From positions 1 to 23,480 of the forward strand of contig CAJTXF010000037.1 in the NCBI GenBank assembly GCA_910580045.1: a DNA stretch of 23,480 nt, written 5' to 3'. Below, piece by piece: positions 6,287-12,659 of this stretch (its first letter is position 1; each line of letters starts with the position of its first letter). The notes below the pieces were generated by a model that was not told the origin of the DNA, ran no database searches, and saw only the letters and a program-made list of their open reading frames with translations. The translations under genes were made by a program, and so were the position numbers. Source of the DNA: an uncultured Eubacteriales bacterium. Its GTDB lineage: Bacteria; Bacillota; Clostridia; Oscillospirales; Acutalibacteraceae.

Positions 6287-8611
6287 ATCGCAAAAGTCAA
6301 AGAAAAACGCACAATAAAGGGCAAATTAAAAGAAAAAGCTAAAGCTGCGCCGAAACAACTTATTCGCCGTGGGCTGGATGATGGTACGGAACGCCTGCGG
6401 GGCCAGTTCCGTGAGGCCGCCCAGCGTGGACAGGCCAGCGACTACGGCGGCGGCCGGATTGAGGATGCCGCCGCCCGTGGGGCCTATCAGGCGCGGCGCG
6501 GTGTGGAAGCTCTGCTAAAGAAGAAAAAGTCCACCCAGAGCCGGAAGGAGGATGGGGAGCCGCGCACCACCGCAGACCGACCCACGCAGGAGATCCCGGC
6601 AGACTCGCCATCGCCGGAAGCCCCAGGGGAACAGCCTCCGTCCCATGAGCCGTCCCCGCAGGAGCGGCCCTGGATCAAAACACGGGAAGCTGTTTCTACC
6701 AGGGAGAGCGGCGCCGGCGCTGGGCCATCCCCTGGGGAGCGGATGAAGCAGAGGCGGATCAAAACAAGAAAGTCCGCTTTGCATGATGATCCCCGCCCGG
6801 ATGTTTCGCCCGCGCCGCAGACCGGATCGGGGGCGCCCCAGATTAGGACGAGAGAAAGCACTGCCCGTGAAATCCCCGCTGATGAGGGATCGGCCCTGCG
6901 GGTGAGATCGGAGCTGCCGAAGATCAAGACGAGTGATGCCGTCACCAGCGCCCCCTCTGGCGGCAGTACCGCTCCTCCTGCTGGCCATAGGCCGGGAACA
7001 CCTGACCGATTGGCCATTAAAACCAGAGAAGCCTGCATTCAAGGCCAGCCTGCGCCGGAGCAGCCGCCCCAAACGCTCGTGCAGGGCAGGCAGGAGTTTG
7101 TGCGGGAGCGTGGCCGTGCCGCAGCCATGAAACAGGCGGAGGCCCAGCGGATGGCGAATGGTGGGGAGACTGCATCCCCTCCCGCTCCGTCCCGGCGTGG
7201 ATACACCGGCGGACAGGGTAAGTACGCACCAGCCCAGGCTGTGCACAGGCCGGTAAATCCGGGAGAACCGGACACCCGGCCTGTGCGGGACGGCGGGCGG
7301 ACGATCATCAAAACGGCCCGCTCCGGGCGAAAGGCCACGGAGCGCACCGCCCGCCAGACCATCAAAACAGCGGAGCGTTCCTCCAGAAAGACTATCAAGA
7401 CTACCCAGCGGACGGCGAAAACTGCCCAGCAGACGGTCAAGACCGCCCAGAGATCCGCCCAGGCCACCGTAAAGGCCACCCAGCGGGCCGTACAGACCGC
7501 ACGTGCCACGGCAAAAGCGGCGGCGGCCACCGCTAAGGCCACGGCGAAAGCCACCGTGGCGGCGATAAAAGCGGCCATTGCGGCCACGCAGGAATTGATC
7601 GCCGCCATCGCCGCCGGGGGCTGGGTGGTGATCGTGGTGGTGCTGGTGATCTGCATGATCGGCCTGCTCATCGCCTCGCCCTTCGGCATCTTTTTCTCGG
7701 ACGGCGGAGGTTCCCCGGACGCGGCATCCCCCACTGCGGTGATCGCCCAGATCAACAGCGAGTATGCGGACAGGCTGTCCAGCCTCCAGACCGGTGGGAC
7801 CTATGACCGGGTGGAGATCCAAGGCGGCCCACCCTCTTGGCCGGACGTGTTCGCGGTGTTTGCCACCAAAACTGCCGGGGCAGCAGACGGAGAGTCCGTG
7901 GCTGTTCTGGACACGGACACAGTTGAGAAGCTGCGGACGGTGTTCTGGGATATGACCAAGATCACCACGGCGGAGGCGGACGTGGAGCATCCCGCCGAGG
8001 GTGACGCCGACGCCTGGATGGAGAAGGTACTGACCATCACCGTCACGCCCAGGACGCCGGACGATATGCGGGTGTTTTATGCGTTCACGGATCAGCAGAA
8101 CGCCGCCCTGGACGAACTGCTGACGGCGGCAAACCGGGAGATGTGGAATACCCTCCTCTACGGCTCCAGCGGCGAGATCGTGGCCGTGGCGCTGTCCCAG
8201 GTGGGCAACGTGGGCGGCCAGCCCTACTGGAGCTGGTACGGCTTCAACAGCCGGGTGGAGTGGTGCGCCTGCTTCGTGAGCTGGTGCGCCAACGAGTGCG
8301 GCTACATTGACGCTGGAGTGATTCCCAAGTTCGCCGGCTGCACAGGCGGCTCTAATTGGTTTAAAGACCGGGGCCAGTGGCAGGATGGCAACTATGAGCC
8401 ACGTCCTGGAGACCTGATATTTTTTGACTGGAACGAAAAAGGCGGCTCCGGGCCGCAGGACGATGTTCCCGATCATGTGGGCATCGTGGAACGGGTGGAG
8501 AATGGAGTGGTCTACACCGTGGAGGGCAATACAAGCGATAGCTGCCGCCAGCGCAGCTACAATGTAGGCCATTACGAGATCTGGGGCTATGGCTGCCCCA
8601 TTTACAACTAA
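6287..8611 (+). CDS. CHAP-domain cell-wall hydrolase/transfer protein with Thr-Lys repeats, ATC start
   Basis: The protein of about 774 residues is the secretion-module peptidoglycan hydrolase typical of Tn1549-like elements. In order: a basic head (AKVKEKRTIKGKLKEKAKAA); the conserved RRGLDDGTERLRGQFREAAQ stretch; a long disordered Pro-rich part with five I[KR]T repeats (near residues 130, 158, 186, 213, 244); a Lys/Thr/Ala repeat helix (about 340-432); one membrane span (about 446-469); and an extracellular domain ending in CHAP with C660 (EWCACFVSW) and H730 (DHVGIVE). The conserved head begins right after ATC 6287, which follows GAGGTGAT (6274-6281) by 5 bases. The codon before is AGT and before that a stop, so no ATG/GTG/TTG is available until GTG 6503, which would delete 72 conserved residues. 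A terminator follows at 8618. Confidence 0.88.
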   Translation: MAKVKEKRTIKGKLKEKAKAAPKQLIRRGLDDGTERLRGQFREAAQRGQASDYGGGRIEDAAARGAYQARRGVEALLKKKKSTQSRKEDGEPRTTADRPTQEIPADSPSPEAPGEQPPSHEPSPQERPWIKTREAVSTRESGAGAGPSPGERMKQRRIKTRKSALHDDPRPDVSPAPQTGSGAPQIRTRESTAREIPADEGSALRVRSELPKIKTSDAVTSAPSGGSTAPPAGHRPGTPDRLAIKTREACIQGQPAPEQPPQTLVQGRQEFVRERGRAAAMKQAEAQRMANGGETASPPAPSRRGYTGGQGKYAPAQAVHRPVNPGEPDTRPVRDGGRTIIKTARSGRKATERTARQTIKTAERSSRKTIKTTQRTAKTAQQTVKTAQRSAQATVKATQRAVQTARATAKAAAATAKATAKATVAAIKAAIAATQELIAAIAAGGWVVIVVVLVICMIGLLIASPFGIFFSDGGGSPDAASPTAVIAQINSEYADRLSSLQTGGTYDRVEIQGGPPSWPDVFAVFATKTAGAADGESVAVLDTDTVEKLRTVFWDMTKITTAEADVEHPAEGDADAWMEKVLTITVTPRTPDDMRVFYAFTDQQNAALDELLTAANREMWNTLLYGSSGEIVAVALSQVGNVGGQPYWSWYGFNSRVEWCACFVSWCANECGYIDAGVIPKFAGCTGGSNWFKDRGQWQDGNYEPRPGDLIFFDWNEKGGSGPQDDVPDHVGIVERVENGVVYTVEGNTSDSCRQRSYNVGHYEIWGYGCPIYN

Positions 8612-8617
8612 TTTTCA

Positions 8618-8662
8618 AGAGTCCGGGGAACAGGATCGTCCTGTTTCCCGGCTCTAATTTTT
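8618..8662 (+). terminator. intrinsic terminator after the CHAP gene
   Basis: A stem of about 17 pairs (8618-8635 with 8639-8655, with one bulged T and one G-T pair) has a 3-base loop and is followed by AATTTTTA. It sits 7 bases after the stop and ends the transfer operon before the DUF6017-like gene. Confidence 0.75.
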
Positions 8663-8683
8663 ATGAAGTTGGAGTGAAATGTT

Positions 8684-9562
8684 ATGGCAGTTTTTCGTGT
8701 GGAACGCACCCAGAATTACACCGTCATGAGCAATTACCACCTGCGGGATAAGACCATCTCCTTCAAGGCAAAGGACCTGCTGTCCCTGATGCTTAGTCTC
8801 CCGGAAGATTGGGATTATACCTTGGCCGGCCTCACCCGCATCAGCCTGGAGGGCAAGGACGCTATCCGGGCCGCCGTGGTGGAGCTGGAGAAAGCCGGGT
8901 ATGTCACCCGCTCCCGTGTGAGAAATGAAAAAGGTCATCTGCAAGGGACTGAGTACGTTATCCGGGAACAGCCTGTTTTTTCGGCCCGGCCTGCGTTGGA
9001 GGAACCTGCGTCGGAAAATCCAACGTTGGAGGACACAACGCAATTAAATAAAGACAAAAACAAAATAACTGATTCACAAATTACGGAATCATTTCCCTTC
9101 CCTTCATCCCTTCCCGCAGCCACCGCCCCTACTACGGCACAACAGCCGGAAGCGAAGGAAAGGAACCGGAGCAGGCGCGGCAGTATGAGCAAAGGCGAGA
9201 TGGACACCTATCGGGGGCTGATCCGGGAGAACATCGGCTATGACGATTTCGTGCGGGAGCATCCCTATGACGCCGCACAGTTGGACGAGATGGTGGAGCT
9301 GATGGTGGAGACGGTCTGCTCCAAAAAGAAAAATATCCGGGTGGCTGGGAACGATTTCCCCCAAGCGGTGGTGAAGTCCCGGCTACTGAAGCTGGACGGG
9401 GAACATATCCGCTTCGTGTTCGACTGCCTCCGGGAGAACACCACCCAGGTACGGAACATGAAGCAGTACCTGCTGACTGTGCTGTACAACGCCCCGGCCA
9501 CCATTGAGAACCACTACGCCGCCCAGGTCAACCACGATCTCTACGGCGGAGAGGCGGCATAG
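8684..9562 (+). CDS. winged-helix protein with DUF6017-like C-terminus (replication/segregation accessory)
   Basis: This 292-residue protein has two folded parts. An N-terminal winged helix-turn-helix (about 1-100, with FKAKDLLSLMLSLPEDWDYT and ISLEGKDAIRAAVVELEKAGYVTRSR) resembles plasmid initiator and DnaD-like heads. A low-complexity linker (100-180) leads to a C-terminal helical domain (about 183-292, GEMDTYRGLIRENIGYDDF...) that matches what I know as DUF6017 in integrative elements. GGAGTG lies 8 bases before ATG 8684. In related elements this gene is usually near ParA/RepA or relaxase genes. Here it comes directly after the CHAP gene, and topoisomerase and DUF4366-type genes that often follow CHAP are missing. 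Function as an initiator is inference. Confidence 0.7.
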   Translation: MAVFRVERTQNYTVMSNYHLRDKTISFKAKDLLSLMLSLPEDWDYTLAGLTRISLEGKDAIRAAVVELEKAGYVTRSRVRNEKGHLQGTEYVIREQPVFSARPALEEPASENPTLEDTTQLNKDKNKITDSQITESFPFPSSLPAATAPTTAQQPEAKERNRSRRGSMSKGEMDTYRGLIRENIGYDDFVREHPYDAAQLDEMVELMVETVCSKKKNIRVAGNDFPQAVVKSRLLKLDGEHIRFVFDCLRENTTQVRNMKQYLLTVLYNAPATIENHYAAQVNHDLYGGEAA

Positions 9563-9602
9563 ACGTGGAAACAGCGCCATGCTGCTCGGCAAGGCGCTGT
9601 TC

Positions 9603-9863
9603 TCATTTCGTTGGGGGTAGGGTGGCGTTCAGCAGATCCCCCGCCCGGACGCCAAGAGCGTCCGCGATGTTGTATAGCACTTCGAGAGAAAAGGGCCGCA
9701 CGATGTTGGGGGCCTCGATGGAACTCAGGTGGGAGCGGCTGATCTTCGCCTTCTCCGCCAGCTTCTCCTGGGACATCCCCTGCATTTTCCGCAGGCTGGC
9801 AATCATCAGGCCAAGTTCGATAAACCTGTCCCGATTGCTGAATTCCACTTCCTTCTTGCTCAT
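9603..9863 (-). CDS. XRE-family HTH repressor
   Basis: This 86-residue, single-domain Cro/CI-type regulator has LGLMIASLRKMQGMSQEKLAEKAKISRSHLSSIEAP as its helix-turn-helix region and a short tail. I prefer ATG 9863 (MSKKEVEF), because AGGGGG stands 9 bases upstream of it. The in-frame ATG at 9872 directly abuts that sequence. It faces the DUF6017-like gene tail to tail, 40 bases apart. A TATAAT box and direct repeats upstream (9896-9937) suggest it represses itself. The target beyond itself is unknown. Confidence 0.85.
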   Translation of the reverse strand: MSKKEVEFSNRDRFIELGLMIASLRKMQGMSQEKLAEKAKISRSHLSSIEAPNIVRPFSLEVLYNIADALGVRAGDLLNATLPPTK

Positions 9864-9895
9864 CCACGGCATCCCCCTGTGATCAGGATGCCTTT

Positions 9896-9937
9896 ATTAT
9901 AAAATTTTCGTGCTTTGTTATCCGCTCTTGTTATCGG
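9896..9937 (-). promoter_or_regulatory. promoter with direct-repeat operator for the XRE gene
   Basis: A perfect TATAAT on the minus strand (9901-9896) lies about 33 bases before the start codon. On the plus strand TTGTTATC occurs at 9915-9922 and again at 9928-9935, a 13-base period. The first copy covers the -35 position. This arrangement suits an autorepressor. Binding itself is inference. Confidence 0.45.
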
Positions 9938-9969
9938 GCTATTGACTAATATATTGAGCAATCCTATAA

Positions 9970-10461
9970 TTAAGAGGGCGCACGCTTATTAGAATTTGAT
10001 TTAAACGAGTACGCTACCAGGGACGAATCTGCGAAACAAGAAAGGTCGTATATAGCTTCGATACCTTTCGGCTCGGTTTCCTCGGTAATAGATTCGCTTG
10101 GATTTTCTGCCGGGATTTCGTCTGTCTGATGGCTTTCTTCTGTCGTGGCTTCTGTTTCTACTTTCTCTGCCGCCTCGTCCTCCGCAGGCTGCGGCATGGC
10201 CGTCTTGGCGACGGCTCTTGCCGCCCGGCTTACTCTGGTTCGGGCTTCCGGGAATACCTCCGGCAATACACCTTCTTCATAGTGGATTTCAAAGGTGATT
10301 TTTCCATCCATGTGTACGTTGAAATGGAAGTCGGTCATTTCCACCTCTTTAAGCATATCCGGTAGCTCAATGTTCTTATACCGTTTGACTTCCTCGCCGT
10401 TTACCATGAGGCAAACCGGAACCGCGTCCCTCAGTTTCGCTGTGATTTTTCCTGTTTTCAT
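9970..10461 (-). CDS. uncharacterised acidic accessory protein of the element
   Basis: This 163-residue protein has a compact N-terminal part of about 75 residues (KITAKLRDAVPVCLMVNGEE, then alternating strands NVHMDGKITFEIHYEEG). A disordered Glu/Thr-rich middle (about 85-130) follows, and then a tail that shows no obvious pattern (CFADSSLVAYSFKSNSN). The N-terminus resembles small conserved proteins of Clostridia integrative elements. I cannot name the family with confidence. I chose ATG 10461 because AGGTGG lies 8 bases upstream. The GTG at 10473 is itself part of that ribosome binding site. The atypical tail may mean the original 3' end was replaced. Function unknown. Confidence 0.6.
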   Translation of the reverse strand: MKTGKITAKLRDAVPVCLMVNGEEVKRYKNIELPDMLKEVEMTDFHFNVHMDGKITFEIHYEEGVLPEVFPEARTRVSRAARAVAKTAMPQPAEDEAAEKVETEATTEESHQTDEIPAENPSESITEETEPKGIEAIYDLSCFADSSLVAYSFKSNSNKRAPS

Positions 10462-10644
10462 TTTATTTTCCACCTTTCATTTTTGTGCTTGGCTTGTGCC
10501 TTGCGAGTGACAGCTTACACATCACGGGTGGAAAAGCAAGGCTTTTTTGATAATAAAGTAACTTTTTTTCTGAATCTAATAGAAATAGTAAATAGGGAAA
10601 GTATTTCACTTACAGCAAGGCGGGCCAGTTTCCTGTCAACATGA

Positions 10645-10667
10645 GCCAGTCTGCCTTGTGTGGATTG
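10645..10667 (+). repeat. left copy of 23-bp direct repeat flanking the regulator/ABC cassette
   Basis: It matches 14927-14949 at 22 of 23 positions (GCCAGTCTGCCTTGTG, then T here and C there, then GGATTG). The copies are 4,282 bp apart in the same orientation. They lie just outside the first promoter and just after the last gene of the two-component/ABC cassette. Confidence 0.75.
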
Positions 10668-10731
10668 ATCCGTTATGAAAGGCTTGCTTTTTCCCATTAA
10701 GTTCAGTACACTGTCAATCTGACACAAAGCA

Positions 10732-10764
10732 TTTCATACTGTTTCCATATTGCTTTGGTATAAT
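10732..10764 (+). promoter_or_regulatory. promoter of the response-regulator operon with probable regulator-binding repeat
   Basis: The half-sites TTTCATA (10732-10738) and TTCCATA (10743-10749) are one helical turn apart. They are followed, six bases after a shared ATTG (10749-10752), by a perfect TATAAT (10759-10764). There is no good -35 hexamer, because the repeats occupy that position, as expected for activation by an OmpR-family regulator. The same arrangement with the same spacing recurs before the permease gene (12583-12615). Confidence 0.65.
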
Positions 10765-10783
10765 AATGTGAGGAGGTGTAAAA

Positions 10784-11449
10784 ATGGCTGTTTTATTGAT
10801 TGTGGAAGATGATACTGCCACCAACGGGGCAATCTGTGAATATATGAGATCCGCAGGGCATATTACCTTGTCGGCCCTTGATGGTGAACAGGGTTTGCAG
10901 ATTGCAAGGGAGAAATCGGTTGATTTAGTGGTTCTGGATATTATGCTGCCGAAGCGAACCGGTTTGGAGGTATTAAAAGAATTGCGCCAAACAAGCAACA
11001 TTCCTATCTTAATGCTTACCGCCCTTGACGATGAGCCTACTCAGGCGGCCAGCTTTGATGAACAGGCGGACGACTATATCACAAAGCCCTTTTCCATGCT
11101 TTTGCTGGGAAAACGGGTGACGGCCCTGCTGCGGCGGTGTGGGAAAAGTCCGGAACTGAAACAAATTCAGATGGGCGATATTACGGTGGATTTTGGCGGC
11201 TATACTGCTTCCGGGCCGGGCGGCCCTATTGACCTGACACCAAAGGAGATCGACCTGCTGAAATTGCTGATAGAGCATAAAGGTCTGGTGCTTACACGGT
11301 CGCAGATCTTGGACGAGTTGTGGGGATATGATTACCCCATCATTGACCGCACGATTGATACCTACATTAAAAATTTACGGAAAAAGCTGAGTTTTAACCG
11401 GATTGTAACGGTAAAAGGCGTTGGCTACAAGTATGAGGAACACCCATGA
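10784..11449 (+). CDS. OmpR/PhoB-family response regulator
   Basis: This 221-residue cytoplasmic transcription factor is controlled by the kinase encoded next. The receiver domain (1-115) has the acidic pocket E8, D9, D10, the phosphoacceptor D52 (LVVLDIMLP), T79 and K101. The C-terminal winged helix (about 127-220) contains DLTPKEIDLLKLLIEHKG, then LDELWGYDY, then the recognition helix region DRTIDTYIKNLRKKL and the wing GVGYKYE. The start is supported by AGGAGGTG 5 bases before ATG 10784. It overlaps the kinase gene by 4 bases (ATGA), so the two are translationally coupled. It very likely controls its own promoter and the transporter promoter through the shared motif. Confidence 0.95.
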   Translation: MAVLLIVEDDTATNGAICEYMRSAGHITLSALDGEQGLQIAREKSVDLVVLDIMLPKRTGLEVLKELRQTSNIPILMLTALDDEPTQAASFDEQADDYITKPFSMLLLGKRVTALLRRCGKSPELKQIQMGDITVDFGGYTASGPGGPIDLTPKEIDLLKLLIEHKGLVLTRSQILDELWGYDYPIIDRTIDTYIKNLRKKLSFNRIVTVKGVGYKYEEHP

Positions 11450-12561
11450 GAAATTTAAAGCTCTTTACTAAAATCTTCTTATACACCTTTCTGGTAATGC
11501 TGTTTGTCACCGTGATGGCTCATGTTTTTCTCTATGTGCTTGCGCCGCAAATGACCGTAAGCACCAACCGTTTTGTGGAAGGAGCCATTATTGAGAGTGA
11601 TGTGAATACTGGTATTTTGATAAAATCCGCTATCGGAAAAGCACTGCCGGTATCCCTGCTTTGCTGCGCCATCATTTCCGCTGGGTGTTCCCTGTTGTTT
11701 TCCAGAGCCATGACGAGGCCGATCAAGCAGATTGCGGTTACAACGGAAAAGATGGAAAAGCTGGATAAGGCTGCAGCCTGCGTGGTGCATACGAAGGACG
11801 AGATTGGCGAGCTGGCCGCCCGCGTCAATAAGCTGTATGCCAGCCTGCTTTCCACCATTGAAAATCTGGAGGAAGAAAAGCAAAACGTCCGTGAGGCGGA
11901 ACGGTTGAAAATTGATTTCCTGCGGGCCGCCTCCCATGAGCTGAAAACGCCGGTGACTGCCCTGAACGCGATTTTGGAAAACATGATCTTAGGCATTGGA
12001 AAATACAAAGACCGGGATCGCTGTCTGTTGGAATGTAAGGAGATTACCGGGCAGCTATCCTTTATGATTAAAGAAATTTTGGATACCTCCCGGCTGGATT
12101 TTACACAGGAGAAACAGGACGCGGAAACCTTTGACCTGTCTGAGCGTCTTCCGGCAATCTGCGAGCCCTATCAGTTGATTGCGAAGGCAAAGGGACTCGA
12201 CTTTTCTTTCAGCATACAGGGAAAGTGCCCTGTCCACACGTCAAAGAAAAGCCTTGAAAAGATCCTGTCTAACCTGCTCTCCAATGCGGTCGCTTACACA
12301 AAGCCGGGATGCAAGATCACCGTTATATTGAACGCCCGACAGATAAAAATAGAAAATGAGTGTACGCCCATCCCGCCGGATAAGCTGGCCCATGTATTTG
12401 AGCCGTTCTACCGCCCAGACTTTGCCAGAGATCGCAAAGATGGAGGGAATGGGCTGGGATTATATATTGTAGATACGCTTTCAAAGGCCCTTGGGATGCC
12501 CTATCAATTTGAGGCGACCAAAAACCCGCCGGGAATGTGCTTTACCCTTTATCTCCCATAA
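11446..12561 (+). CDS. membrane sensor histidine kinase
   Basis: This 371-residue kinase has a first membrane span (about 8-32), a short outside loop of about 30 residues, and a second span (about 66-86, ALPVSLLCCAIISAGCSLLF). A HAMP segment follows (TRPIKQIAVTTEKMEKLD...), then HisKA with the phosphorylated H164 (RAASHELKTPVTAL), and a HATPase domain with the N box (SNLLSNAVAYT), F box (VFEPFYRP) and G2 box (GGNGLGLYIV). The very small extracellular loop is like intramembrane-sensing kinases, which often read their signal through a partner ABC transporter. The transporter follows here. A weak hairpin with a T run overlaps the stop codon. Confidence 0.93.
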   Translation: MRNLKLFTKIFLYTFLVMLFVTVMAHVFLYVLAPQMTVSTNRFVEGAIIESDVNTGILIKSAIGKALPVSLLCCAIISAGCSLLFSRAMTRPIKQIAVTTEKMEKLDKAAACVVHTKDEIGELAARVNKLYASLLSTIENLEEEKQNVREAERLKIDFLRAASHELKTPVTALNAILENMILGIGKYKDRDRCLLECKEITGQLSFMIKEILDTSRLDFTQEKQDAETFDLSERLPAICEPYQLIAKAKGLDFSFSIQGKCPVHTSKKSLEKILSNLLSNAVAYTKPGCKITVILNARQIKIENECTPIPPDKLAHVFEPFYRPDFARDRKDGGNGLGLYIVDTLSKALGMPYQFEATKNPPGMCFTLYLP

Positions 12562-12577
12562 AGCGATGGCTTTTTTT
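12560..12577 (+). terminator. weak terminator-like hairpin at the kinase stop
   Basis: A 5-bp stem (12560-12564 with 12569-12573) with a GATG loop is followed by more T residues. It would permit partial readthrough into the transporter genes, which have their own promoter just downstream. Confidence 0.35.
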
Positions 12578-12582
12578 ATCCG

Positions 12583-12615
12583 TTTCATACTGGTTCCATA
12601 TTGGGGTGCTATGCT
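12583..12615 (+). promoter_or_regulatory. promoter of the ABC transporter genes, copy of the regulator motif
   Basis: The half-sites TTTCATA (12583-12589) and TTCCATA (12594-12600) repeat the motif found at 10732-10752 with one difference in 21 bases. A -10-like TATGCT (12610-12615) stands exactly six bases after the ATTG, as in the other copy. The weaker -10 suggests stronger dependence on the activator. Confidence 0.65.
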
Positions 12616-12659
12616 GTCAGCGTTGCAACACTTATCCTATATGAAACGGAGGTCATTCT

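Larger units (their letters stand above)
10462..10783. other. 322-bp intergenic region: repeat copy, weak hairpin, regulator promoter
   Basis: This gap between divergent genes holds three things. A weak hairpin with a T run lies around 10533-10548 (AAAAGC/GCTTTT). The left copy of a 23-bp direct repeat is at 10645-10667. The promoter of the response-regulator gene is at 10732-10764. I see no credible coding sequence here. Confidence 0.6.

Noticed and set aside
6515..8572. Minus-strand open frame of 685 codons opposite the CHAP gene
   Set aside because: It is a shadow of the repetitive GC-rich coding strand, rich in Arg and Gly, with no recognisable domain.
10531..10550. Hairpin AAAAGC-AAG-GCTTTT with T run as a real terminator
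   Set aside because: The stem is short and A/T-rich, and no plus-strand gene ends before it. It is recorded only as part of the intergenic region.
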